Both the position numbers and the translations under genes were made by a program. From Perlabentimonas sp034006965 (GTDB lineage Bacteria; Bacteroidota; Bacteroidia; Bacteroidales; Tenuifilaceae): a stretch of 53,797 nt of DNA. Location: positions 1-53,797 of the forward strand of contig JAVERU010000004.1 of the NCBI GenBank assembly GCA_034006965.1, read 5' to 3'. Below the pieces are notes generated by a model. The model saw only the letters and a program-made list of their open reading frames with translations, ran no database searches and was not told the origin of the DNA. Of this stretch, positions 26,109 through 34,234 are shown in pieces (the stretch's first letter is position 1; each line of letters opens with the position of its first letter).

Positions 26109-28160
26109 ATGCAGAAGGGTAAGATTAATGTTACTAGCGAGAACATCTTTCCTATTATTAAAAAGTTTTTATACTCCGATCACGAAATCTTTCTTCGCGA
26201 AATCATCTCAAACGCTGTTGATGCTACTCAGAAGCTAAAAACACTTGCTTCGGTTGGTGAGTTTATGGGCGAATTGGGCGATCTAACCATTAGGATTCGG
26301 CTCGACAAGAAGAAGAAAACCCTAACCATCAGCGATAGTGGTGTGGGTATGACCGAGGAGGAGATTGAGAAGTATATCAACCAGATTGCTTTCTCGGGTG
26401 CTGAGGATTTTTTGGCCAAGTACAAGGATAAAACCGAAGCAATAATCGGTCATTTTGGCTTGGGCTTTTACTCGTCGTTCATGGTGAGCGATAAGGTTGA
26501 GATAATTACCCGTTCGTACAAGGAGGATGCCAAACCGGTTAGGTGGTCGTGCGATGGTTCGCCCGAGTTCTCCATTGAGGACGCTAAGCGCGAGGGTAGG
26601 GGAACCGATGTTGTTCTTCACATCAACAAGGATAGCGAGGAGTTTCTCGATGAGCACAGAATTAATGAGATGCTCAAAAAGTACTGTCGCTTTCTACCCA
26701 TTCCCATTGCCTTTGGTACCGTGAAAGAGTGGAAGGATGGCAAGGAGGTTGATACTGGTAAGGATAAGATTGTGAACGATACCAACCCTTTGTGGACCCG
26801 TAAGCCAGCCGACTTGAAAGATGAGGATTACGAGAAGTTCTATCGCGATCTTTATCCCGCTTCGCAGGATCCGCTTTTTAACATTCACCTCAATGTCGAT
26901 TATCCATTCAACCTAACAGGTATACTCTACTTCCCTAAGATTAAGTCTAACTTCGATATACAAAAGAATAAGATTCAGCTTTACTCCAATCAGGTATACG
27001 TTACCGATTCGGTTGAAGGCATAGTACCCGAGTTTTTAACCCTGCTACATGGTGTTATCGATTCGCCCGACATTCCCCTAAACGTTTCGCGCAGCTACCT
27101 CCAGAGCGACTCGAACGTTAAGAAGATATCATCGCACATCACCAAGAAGGTGGCCGATAGGCTACATGAAATATTTAAGGAGAACCGTGAGCAGTTCGAG
27201 AAGAAGTGGGACGACCTTAAGCTCTTCATCACCTTTGGTATGATCACCGATGACAAGTTCTACGAGCGGGCCGAAAAGTTTGCCCTGTTCAAAAATACCG
27301 ATGGCAAGTACTTCACCTTCGAGGAGTACGAAAAGCTCATTAAGGACAACCAAACCGATAAGAACAAAACGCTCATCTACCTATACACAACCGATGCCGA
27401 GGAGCAATACTCATACATCGATCAGGCAAAAAATAAAGGTTACGATGTTCTGGTGATGAATGGCCAGCTCGATCCACACCTTATCAATAGCCTCGAGTCG
27501 AAGTTTAAAGACTCTCGCTTTGTCCGTGTCGATAGCGATGTGATTGACAAGCTCATTGTGAAGGAGGATAAAAAAGAGATTGACCTACCCTACGAGGCGC
27601 AAACCGAGCTACGCAATGTTTTTGAGGGTGCAACAAACGGATCATCGCAGTACTGGGTTCAGTTCGAGGATATGGGCGAAACAGCTGCACCCGTAGTGAT
27701 TACCCGCAGCGAGTTTATCCGTCGTATGAAGGATATGGCCGCCATGAGCGGAACCGCAGGTTTTTATGGCGATATGCCCGAAACCGTGAACCTGGTGGTT
27801 AACGTGTCGCACCCGTTGGTTAAAACGGTGATTGATCAGAAGGATAAGTCGCTAAACGATAAGATCGCGGAGTTCAAATCACAGCTCGAGCCTCTAAAAA
27901 CTAAGCTCGAAGAGCTGAAGAAGGCCACCGAGAAGAAGAAGGACGAAGATATCTCGCAAGCAGAGAAGGATGAGATGGAGGATTTGACCAAGAAGGTTGA
28001 GGAGATTGAAGGTTCAAAGGCCGAGGTGCTTAAGTCGTTTGGTAAGGACAATAAGCTGGTTAAGCAGCTTATCGATTTAGCCTTGCTGGCCAACAATATG
28101 CTCAAGGGCGAGGAGCTAAGCAAGTTTGTTAAGCGTAGCGTTGAGCTAATAAAGCCCTAA
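26109..28160 (+). CDS. htpG: Chaperone HtpG (Hsp90)
   Basis: Cytosolic ATP-dependent chaperone of 683 residues. The GHKL ATPase motifs are at the N-terminus: FLREIISNAVDA, DSGVGMT, GHFGLGFYSSFMV and the GRGT turn. The middle domain carries LNVSRSYLQSD with the catalytic Arg; the C-terminal dimerisation domain follows, with a highly charged stretch (KLEELKKATEKKKDEDISQ, near 595-615) that is longer than in E. coli HtpG. Single gene closed by a terminator at 28181-28215. Confidence 0.97.
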   Translation: MQKGKINVTSENIFPIIKKFLYSDHEIFLREIISNAVDATQKLKTLASVGEFMGELGDLTIRIRLDKKKKTLTISDSGVGMTEEEIEKYINQIAFSGAEDFLAKYKDKTEAIIGHFGLGFYSSFMVSDKVEIITRSYKEDAKPVRWSCDGSPEFSIEDAKREGRGTDVVLHINKDSEEFLDEHRINEMLKKYCRFLPIPIAFGTVKEWKDGKEVDTGKDKIVNDTNPLWTRKPADLKDEDYEKFYRDLYPASQDPLFNIHLNVDYPFNLTGILYFPKIKSNFDIQKNKIQLYSNQVYVTDSVEGIVPEFLTLLHGVIDSPDIPLNVSRSYLQSDSNVKKISSHITKKVADRLHEIFKENREQFEKKWDDLKLFITFGMITDDKFYERAEKFALFKNTDGKYFTFEEYEKLIKDNQTDKNKTLIYLYTTDAEEQYSYIDQAKNKGYDVLVMNGQLDPHLINSLESKFKDSRFVRVDSDVIDKLIVKEDKKEIDLPYEAQTELRNVFEGATNGSSQYWVQFEDMGETAAPVVITRSEFIRRMKDMAAMSGTAGFYGDMPETVNLVVNVSHPLVKTVIDQKDKSLNDKIAEFKSQLEPLKTKLEELKKATEKKKDEDISQAEKDEMEDLTKKVEEIEGSKAEVLKSFGKDNKLVKQLIDLALLANNMLKGEELSKFVKRSVELIKP

Positions 28161-28180
28161 CGAGGCAACCCGATAGACCA

Positions 28181-28215
28181 AAAAAGGCGAGAGGGCTTAC
28201 CCTCCCGCCTTTTTT
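28181..28215 (+). terminator. htpG terminator
   Basis: Stem AAAAAGGCG-A-GAGGG paired with CCCTC-C-CGCCTTTTT, followed by T residues. Confidence 0.85.
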
Positions 28216-28242
28216 ACTGTGTTGCAGTATTGTTGCAGTATT

Positions 28243-28758
28243 CTACAAAAACTCGTTTACCTCTTTCTTAAGATGATCGATAGCCCTGGCGGTGGGGTGA
28301 AACTCCAGCTCAACCACTCCATCTAAAATCTCCTTGCTTAGCAACAACGATGGCGCTTTGGCATCCACCTTATCGGCACTAGTATTGATTAGCTTGATAA
28401 CACCATCCTTGGCATTTTTCACCAAGCCCCACGCCTTGGCGCTGAGGTATAGCTGCTGCGATAGGTTGTGCTCCCATTCGGTTCGAATAGTGCTAAGGAG
28501 TATACTATGGAATTTTTGCGAAGATATATTGGGCTGATTTACCCTAACCAGTAGCGACTCGGGCGATATGCGCTCAAGGAAGAGCACTATCCGCTCGTAG
28601 GCTTGCAGCCTAATGGGCATAGTAATCTTCTTATTGCTTGCGTTAAGCTCTGCACGCCGGCGGTTCGTCTCCTCTCTGAGCAATCGCTCAACGGCCAAAT
28701 ATCCTGCCAGAAAAACCAGCAGCGAGGGGATGACAATCTTAAGTAAATCAAGTACCAT
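28243..28758 (-). CDS. Membrane-anchored conserved protein of Bacteroidota, function unknown
   Basis: A 171-residue protein with one N-terminal membrane helix (about 7-24, LLKIVIPSLLVFLAGYLAV) and a cytosolic helical domain. The segment PIRLQAYERIVLFLERISPESLLVR and a later RTEWEHNLSQQLYLS are recognisable as a family found widely in Bacteroidota (DUF7935-like, from memory), with no known job. Single gene, convergent with htpG and divergent from the aminotransferase. I cannot assign a function. Confidence 0.75.
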   Translation of the reverse strand: MVLDLLKIVIPSLLVFLAGYLAVERLLREETNRRRAELNASNKKITMPIRLQAYERIVLFLERISPESLLVRVNQPNISSQKFHSILLSTIRTEWEHNLSQQLYLSAKAWGLVKNAKDGVIKLINTSADKVDAKAPSLLLSKEILDGVVELEFHPTARAIDHLKKEVNEFL

Positions 28759-28872
28759 AGCTTTTTATGTTGGGAAACAAGTTGTTTTCAGATGATAATA
28801 ATTCTACCTTTAAAGCTTTAAAATTAGCAAAATCTTTTAACCTAAGTGTAAAAATCTAATATCTCCGTAGCT

Positions 28873-30066
28873 ATGGAAAATGTTTCAAATAGAGTTGCGC
28901 AGCTGGCCGTTTCGGAAACTTTAGCCATGTCGCAAAAAAGTAGGGAGCTAAAAGCCCAGGGTTTCAATGTAATTAACCTGAGCGTGGGCGAGCCCGATTT
29001 TCACACCCCCGATTTTGTTAAGGATGCCGCCAAAAAGGCCCTCGATGAGAATATCACCTTTTACTCACCCGTTCCTGGATTCCCCGATTTGCTTCAGGCA
29101 ATCGCAGATAAGCTAAAGCGCGAGAATGGCCTTACCTATGGAACCGATCAGATTGTGGTGTCGGGCGGTGCAAAGCACACTCTGGCCAACGTGCTAATGG
29201 CTACAGTTAATGCTGGCGACGAGGTGATTGTACCCGCACCCTACTGGGTAAGCTACGTGGAGCTGATTAAGCTGGCCGAGGGCAAAAGCGTGGTGATTCC
29301 AACAACCATCGAGAGCGATTTTAAGATTACACCAACGCAACTCGAGGAGGCCATAACTCCCCAAACGAGGGTGCTTATGCTTTGCTCGCCATCGAACCCA
29401 ACGGGTAGCATATATACTCGCGACGAGCTGGCCGGTTTAGTCAAGGTGCTTGTTAGGCACCCAAATATTTTGGTGCTATCCGATGAGATATATGAGCACA
29501 TCAACTACGTGGGCAAGCATGAGAGCATAGCCCAGTTCCCCGAGATATTCGACAGGGTAATTGTTGTGAACGGAGTTTCGAAAGGGTATGCCATGACCGG
29601 TTGGCGAATTGGTTACTGCGCTGCACCCAAATGGATTGCCAAGGCTTGCCAAAAGCTCCAAGGTCAAATGACATCAGGTACATGCTCAATAGCCCAAAAG
29701 GCAGCAGCAGCTGCCATTGCTTCCGATGCTTCGTACCCCAGAATGATGTGCAAGGCCTTTGAACAGCGTCGCGATAAGGTTATTGAAAGGCTAAGGAAAA
29801 TACCAGGCTTTAAAACCAACGTGCCACAGGGAGCATTCTATATCTTTGCTGAGGTTTCGGGATTGCTAGGAAAAAAGTTTGGCGATGAGGTTATTAGCAA
29901 TACTGCCGATTTGTGCATGTACTTAATAAACCAAGCCCATGTGGCCACTGTTCCCGGTAGTGCTTTTGGCGCCGCAGAGTACATCCGATTCTCCTATGCC
30001 GCATCGGAGGAGGAGCTCATGGAGGCCCTGAATAGAATTGATAAGGCGGTTCAAGCGTTGAAGTAA
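28873..30066 (+). CDS. Class I/II PLP-dependent aminotransferase (aspartate aminotransferase-like)
   Basis: A 397-residue fold-type I aminotransferase of the AspB/1-gamma group. Visible are the substrate-side INLSVGEPDF, the cofactor-binding SGGAKHTL, the SPSNPTGS asparagine, the Asp-x-x-Tyr motif LSDEIYEHINY, the PLP lysine near residue 236 in NGVSKGYAMTGWRIGY, and the carboxylate-binding Arg in YIRFSYA. It most likely moves amino groups between aspartate and 2-oxoglutarate; related enzymes act on prephenate or other substrates, so the symbol is left open. Single gene with its own terminator. Confidence 0.92.
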   Translation: MENVSNRVAQLAVSETLAMSQKSRELKAQGFNVINLSVGEPDFHTPDFVKDAAKKALDENITFYSPVPGFPDLLQAIADKLKRENGLTYGTDQIVVSGGAKHTLANVLMATVNAGDEVIVPAPYWVSYVELIKLAEGKSVVIPTTIESDFKITPTQLEEAITPQTRVLMLCSPSNPTGSIYTRDELAGLVKVLVRHPNILVLSDEIYEHINYVGKHESIAQFPEIFDRVIVVNGVSKGYAMTGWRIGYCAAPKWIAKACQKLQGQMTSGTCSIAQKAAAAAIASDASYPRMMCKAFEQRRDKVIERLRKIPGFKTNVPQGAFYIFAEVSGLLGKKFGDEVISNTADLCMYLINQAHVATVPGSAFGAAEYIRFSYAASEEELMEALNRIDKAVQALK

Positions 30067-30091
30067 ACTTATTGGTTTTACAATTGTTAAC

Positions 30092-30125
30092 AAAAAACCC
30101 ACAGCAAACTTACTGTGGGTTTTTT
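30092..30125 (+). terminator. Aminotransferase gene terminator
   Basis: Stem CCCACAG with CTGTGGG flanked by A6 and T6 tracts; the T tract leads straight into the mltG promoter element. Confidence 0.9.
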
Positions 30126-30132
30126 ATCTTTG
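30125..30132 (+). promoter_or_regulatory. mltG -7 promoter element
   Basis: TATCTTTG, a perfect TAnnTTTG match, 23 bases before the mltG start. The -33 region falls in the preceding terminator and has no clear TTTG. Confidence 0.5.
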
Positions 30133-30155
30133 TAGCTCATTTTTGATTTATCACA

Positions 30156-31211
30156 ATGGCAAATAGCACTATTCGACGAGTCTTGATCTCCTTATCGGTT
30201 GTAATTCTTCTCGCTCTAATGGGCGGAGGATACTATGCCTACCGTATGTATAGTAGGATGATGGTTTCAAACGTTGATACAGCCGACAGGGAGCATGTTT
30301 ATGTATATATCCCCTCTGGTTCCACCTATCGCGATGTGATTGAGGTAATGATCAATTCTGAGAGTATTGTTGATATAGAAACCTTTAAGTGGGCTTGCTC
30401 CCGAATGGGGTACCCCCATAGCGTGAAGGCAGGAAGGTACAGGCTGAGGAATGGAATGACAAATAGGGAGTTGGTAAATATGCTACGCGCTGGATTGCAG
30501 ACTCCTGTGCGGGTTACATTTACCGGGTTTAGAACCCCCGAGCAGCTGGCACAGCGTATTTCGCGTCAGCTTGAACTCGATTCTGCTGATCTGGTTAATG
30601 CCTTTCGCTCCGAGGAGGTAGCTCAGCAGTATGGGTTTACCCCCGAAACCTTCATCGCGATGTTTGTGCCCAACACCTACGAGTTTTTTTGGAATACCAG
30701 CGTTAACGGTTTCTTCGAGAGGATGAAAAGGGAGTATGAAGCCTTTTGGACTCCCGAACGCGATAGGAAGGCACAGGAGAGCGGTTTGGGTAGGATAGGC
30801 GTTGTAACCATTGCCTCAATTGTTGAGGAGGAAACCGTAAGGGTTGATGAGCGTCCGAAGATTGCAGGTGTTTTTATTAACCGACTGAATAGAGGCACCC
30901 CTTTGCAGGCTTGCCCAACTGTTAAGTTTGCTCTCAACGATTTCACCATTAGGCGAGTGTTAACCCATCACCTAAGCGTGGAATCGCCCTACAATACTTA
31001 CAAGCATAAAGGGCTGCCCCCTGGCCCTATTAATGCGCCAAGCATATCGTCAGTTGATGCTGTGCTCAACTACGAGAAGCATGGCTACTACTTCTTCTCG
31101 GCCAATCCCGATTTCTCGGGATATCATGTATTTGCCAAAACGCTGGACGAGCACAACAGGAATGCGCGCGAGTATCAGCGAGCACTTAACCAGCAGCGCA
31201 TCTTTAGGTAG
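30156..31211 (+). CDS. mltG: Endolytic murein transglycosylase MltG
   Basis: A 351-residue inner-membrane enzyme that cuts growing glycan strands inside the chain and so sets strand length. A single N-terminal membrane helix (about 9-27) is followed by a LysM-like domain (YIPSGSTYRDVIEVM) and the YceG catalytic domain. The catalytic Glu is in TIASIVEEET; FINRL, PTVKFAL, SPYNTYKHKGLPPGPI and the C-terminal YYFFSANPDFSGYHVFAKTLDEH are all conserved. Own promoter; ends 25 bases before a palindromic terminator. Confidence 0.96.
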   Translation: MANSTIRRVLISLSVVILLALMGGGYYAYRMYSRMMVSNVDTADREHVYVYIPSGSTYRDVIEVMINSESIVDIETFKWACSRMGYPHSVKAGRYRLRNGMTNRELVNMLRAGLQTPVRVTFTGFRTPEQLAQRISRQLELDSADLVNAFRSEEVAQQYGFTPETFIAMFVPNTYEFFWNTSVNGFFERMKREYEAFWTPERDRKAQESGLGRIGVVTIASIVEEETVRVDERPKIAGVFINRLNRGTPLQACPTVKFALNDFTIRRVLTHHLSVESPYNTYKHKGLPPGPINAPSISSVDAVLNYEKHGYYFFSANPDFSGYHVFAKTLDEHNRNAREYQRALNQQRIFR

Positions 31212-31235
31212 CGGTATTAGCTAATTTCACTAAAC

Positions 31236-31271
31236 AATGGGGCGATAGGATTTGAATCCTATCGCCCCATT
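31236..31271. terminator. Perfect 36-base palindrome between mltG and the DPP4-like gene
   Basis: Arms of about 16-17 bases (left arm AATGGGGCGATAGGATT) with almost no loop. It lies between convergent genes and can act as terminator in both directions, although T runs are short. Confidence 0.8.
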
Positions 31272-31292
31272 TACTTTAGTTAAGCCAACTCG

Positions 31293-33458
31293 CTATAAAT
31301 TATCCTTCACGTAGTTGGTCATTAACGTGTAAAGATGTACCCTGGTGTTACCGCCATAAATGCTGTGATTCTTGTCGGGGTACAACATCATATCGAACTG
31401 CTTGTTGGCCTGTATTAGCCTTTCGGCTAGCTCAATGGCATTTTGAACATGCACATTGTCATCGGCAGTACCGTGGATAAGTAAAAATTTGCCCTCAAGT
31501 CCATCCACGTGATTAATGGGCGAGTTGTCGTCGTATCCGCTGGGATTATCCTGGGGTAGCCCCATGTAGCGCTCGGTGTAAATGGTATCGTAGTATCGCC
31601 AGTTGGTAACAGGCGCCACAGCAATGGCCATGCTGAAAACCTCTGGAGCTTTAAAAAGACATAGCGACGACATGTACCCCCCGTAGCTCCAGCCCCAAAT
31701 GCCAATTCTGTTGGCGTCAACGTAGGTTAGCGTTTGCAGATACCTACCCGCCTCAATCTGGTCTATACTCTCATAGTAACCAAGCTGCCCGTAGGTAATC
31801 TTTTTAAACTCCTCGCCTCGGCCACCAGTACCGCGTCCATCAACAGCAACAATTAGGTAACCCTCGGTGGCAAGCTGCTGATCCCAGCCAATACCAAACC
31901 TGTCAACTACCGCCAGTGAGCCTGGACCACTATATTGGTACATAAGCACGGGGTACTTTTTTGTATCATCAAAATTTAATGGTTTCACCATGTAGCCGTT
32001 CAGCTCAATCCCGTCCGATGTAGTAAAGGTGAAGAACTCCTTCTCGGGGATATCGTACTTGGCCAGCGTTTCTTTCAGCTTGGCGTTATCTTCCAAAACC
32101 CTAAGTTCTTTGCCTTTGGCATTGTGCAGGGTAACAAGCGTGGGCGTGCTAATCGATGAGTGAAAATGGATGTAGTACTTAAAGCCCATGCTAAAATCGG
32201 CTGAGTTGGTTCCGGGTTGGGTCGATACCTTCCCCTGTCGCTTACCATCGAACGAAACCCAGCTCACTGCGGTTCGCAATGGCGACCCATCGAAAGCGCT
32301 GTAATAAATCCGTTTTCCTTTTGCATCGTAACCGTAAACGGAGTGCACCTCATCTTTCCCTTTGGTTAGCTGGCGCACTAAATTCCCATCCATAGAGTAC
32401 AGGTAGATATGGTTGTAGCCATCCATTTCGCTTGTAATGATAAAATGTTTGCCATCGGCTGTGTATATTGGGTAGTCATCGTTAGGCTCCTCAATATAGT
32501 GCCTGTTCTCCTCGGTATAAAGCACCTTGGAGACTCCAGTGTTTGCATTAGCTAAAAGGATTTCTAGCTTGTTTTGTAGCCTGTTAAGCCTTACCATGCT
32601 TAGCTGTTCAGGGTTGGCCGTCCACTTAATGCGTGCAATGTACTGGTCAACTTCTGGACCAATATCCATAGCCTTAGTTTCTTGACTATGCAGGTTGTAC
32701 ACGTGAATACTAACCTTGGAGTTCTCTTCGCCAGCCTTGGGGTACTTAAACGAGTAGGTGGGAGGGTATAGCTGATTTTGGAACATAGGCATATGGAAAA
32801 CCTTAACGTTGCTCTCGTCAAATTTGTAAAAGGCTAATCGTTGGCTATCGGGGCTCCACTGCATAGCAGTTTTTAGGGCGAATTCCTCTTCGTAAACCCA
32901 GTCGGCTGCTCCATTGATGATATGGTTAAACTCACCATCGGATGTTATTTGCAGCTCATCGCCCGAGTTCAAATCAGTTATAAAGATATTGTTGTCGCGC
33001 ACAAAGGCAACCTTTTGCCCATCGGGCGAAAAGGTGGCCAGCATCTGAGCTCCATTCGCCGAAAGGGGTTTAACCTTTTTGGTCTGGGTATCGTAAACAT
33101 AGTAGCTGGCTGTAAACGAATGCCGGTATATTGGGTTAACATCGGTGGTAAGCAGAATCTTTTTCTCGTCGGAGCTTAGCTGGTAGCTTCTGAACTGCTT
33201 GAGCGATTCGATGTCGAAATCCGACGCGTCGAAAAGCACATCAACCAGCTCCCCCTTGGCGTAGTTGTAGCGCGCAATTTTTCCGCCCCGCTCCATCACG
33301 GTGTAGTGTTCGCCATCGTTCATCGACACGATGCCTCGTACCGACCGAGCGGCGAAAGTACCGTCCCTATGAATATCCTCCAGCGTGATTTTCTGATTTT
33401 GGCCAAAGCCTAAGAAGGTATATACAAACAGCAAGTTGAATAGGAATATACGTTTCAT
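31293..33458 (-). CDS. S9B dipeptidyl-peptidase IV-like serine peptidase, secreted
   Basis: A 721-residue prolyl-oligopeptidase-family enzyme. Signal peptide (residues 1-19), an eight-bladed beta-propeller (about 40-480; repeats such as SPDGQKVAF and WSPDSQRLAFYKFDES, whose Asp-Glu-Ser region corresponds to the DPP4 N-terminus-binding motif), and an alpha/beta hydrolase domain. Catalytic Ser is in GWSYGGYMS (near 590), Asp in HGTADDNVHVQN, His in DKNHSIYGG. Such enzymes remove Xaa-Pro dipeptides from peptide N-termini in the periplasm, matching a peptide-scavenging role together with the M3 peptidase and the tricorn homologue. Single gene. Confidence 0.93.
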   Translation of the reverse strand: MKRIFLFNLLFVYTFLGFGQNQKITLEDIHRDGTFAARSVRGIVSMNDGEHYTVMERGGKIARYNYAKGELVDVLFDASDFDIESLKQFRSYQLSSDEKKILLTTDVNPIYRHSFTASYYVYDTQTKKVKPLSANGAQMLATFSPDGQKVAFVRDNNIFITDLNSGDELQITSDGEFNHIINGAADWVYEEEFALKTAMQWSPDSQRLAFYKFDESNVKVFHMPMFQNQLYPPTYSFKYPKAGEENSKVSIHVYNLHSQETKAMDIGPEVDQYIARIKWTANPEQLSMVRLNRLQNKLEILLANANTGVSKVLYTEENRHYIEEPNDDYPIYTADGKHFIITSEMDGYNHIYLYSMDGNLVRQLTKGKDEVHSVYGYDAKGKRIYYSAFDGSPLRTAVSWVSFDGKRQGKVSTQPGTNSADFSMGFKYYIHFHSSISTPTLVTLHNAKGKELRVLEDNAKLKETLAKYDIPEKEFFTFTTSDGIELNGYMVKPLNFDDTKKYPVLMYQYSGPGSLAVVDRFGIGWDQQLATEGYLIVAVDGRGTGGRGEEFKKITYGQLGYYESIDQIEAGRYLQTLTYVDANRIGIWGWSYGGYMSSLCLFKAPEVFSMAIAVAPVTNWRYYDTIYTERYMGLPQDNPSGYDDNSPINHVDGLEGKFLLIHGTADDNVHVQNAIELAERLIQANKQFDMMLYPDKNHSIYGGNTRVHLYTLMTNYVKDNL

Positions 33459-33544
33459 CTCAATGTAGTTTTAGTTTTAAGTCGATAATTTTGATAGTGA
33501 ATATTTAAAATGGATTAACCCAAGCTCTGCAAAACTAGCTATTA

Positions 33545-33575
33545 TTTGCAAAAAGGAATATTATAAATACTTTTG
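33545..33575 (+). promoter_or_regulatory. Promoter of the methyltransferase-like gene
   Basis: TTTG 33545-33548, 19-base spacer, TACTTTTG 33568-33575. The -7 box overlaps the candidate TTG start at 33573, so translation must begin downstream, at ATG 33597. Confidence 0.7.
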
Positions 33576-33596
33576 GCTGAAAATGTAACCCATAGC

Positions 33597-34124
33597 ATGA
33601 GTACAAATAGAATAAAATTAGAACGTTTTAAGAAAACGATTAATTTTCTTAAAAGAGTCGAGCCCGATTGCAAAAACATTTTAGATCTGGGTGTTAAAAA
33701 TAAGCTATCAGAGGAGTTAACCCTGCAAGGTTACAATGTTCAGAGTACGCAGGGTGAGGATCTTGATCTGGAACCAGAAAAACTTCGGCTTTACACTGGG
33801 GCAGAGGTTGTTACTGCCTTCGAAATCCTTGAGCATATTGTTTCTCCATTTGTTTTGCTAAAGAATCTTCCTGCTAATCGGCTAGTGGCTACTGTGCCTT
33901 TAAGTTTATGGTTTTCAAAGCCATACAGAAATCTAAATGATCGATATGACTGGCACTACCATGAATTTGTCGACTGGCAATTTGATATGCTACTAAGCAG
34001 GGCAGGGTGGGACATCACATATCGCGAGAAGTGGACAGCCCCAACTTATCAGCTAGGAATTAGACCCTTACTACGATTTTTCTACCCCCGTTTTTACGCT
34101 GTACACGCAGTTCGTAAAGGATAG
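33597..34124 (+). CDS. SAM-dependent methyltransferase-like protein
   Basis: A 175-residue protein with the class I methyltransferase pattern: NILDLGVKNKLSEEL stands where the SAM-binding glycine loop is expected, but the motif is DLGVKN rather than DxGxGxG; a VVTAFEILEHIVSP block matches motif IV and HYHEFVDWQFDMLLSRAGW the C-terminal region. The reduced glycine loop and short length leave SAM binding uncertain. The start ATG 33597 follows from promoter position. Single gene before thrS; substrate unknown. Confidence 0.7.
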   Translation: MSTNRIKLERFKKTINFLKRVEPDCKNILDLGVKNKLSEELTLQGYNVQSTQGEDLDLEPEKLRLYTGAEVVTAFEILEHIVSPFVLLKNLPANRLVATVPLSLWFSKPYRNLNDRYDWHYHEFVDWQFDMLLSRAGWDITYREKWTAPTYQLGIRPLLRFFYPRFYAVHAVRKG

Positions 34125-34198
34125 GGAAATTCTGTCGCTATTCGTTCGATAAAACCTGAACTTTGCTAGCGATTTCCTGTTAATTAAATATTTATGAT

Positions 34199-34206
34199 TA
34201 ATTTTG
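34199..34206 (+). promoter_or_regulatory. -7 promoter element of the thrS operon
   Basis: TAATTTTG followed by C, 28 bases before the thrS ATG; no clear -33 box. Confidence 0.45.
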
Positions 34207-34234
34207 CAGCCGTTTTTCACAACTAATTAATGCT

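Noticed and set aside
33573..33596. TTG start for the methyltransferase-like protein
   Set aside because: The TTG is part of the -7 promoter element TACTTTTG, upstream of any transcript start.
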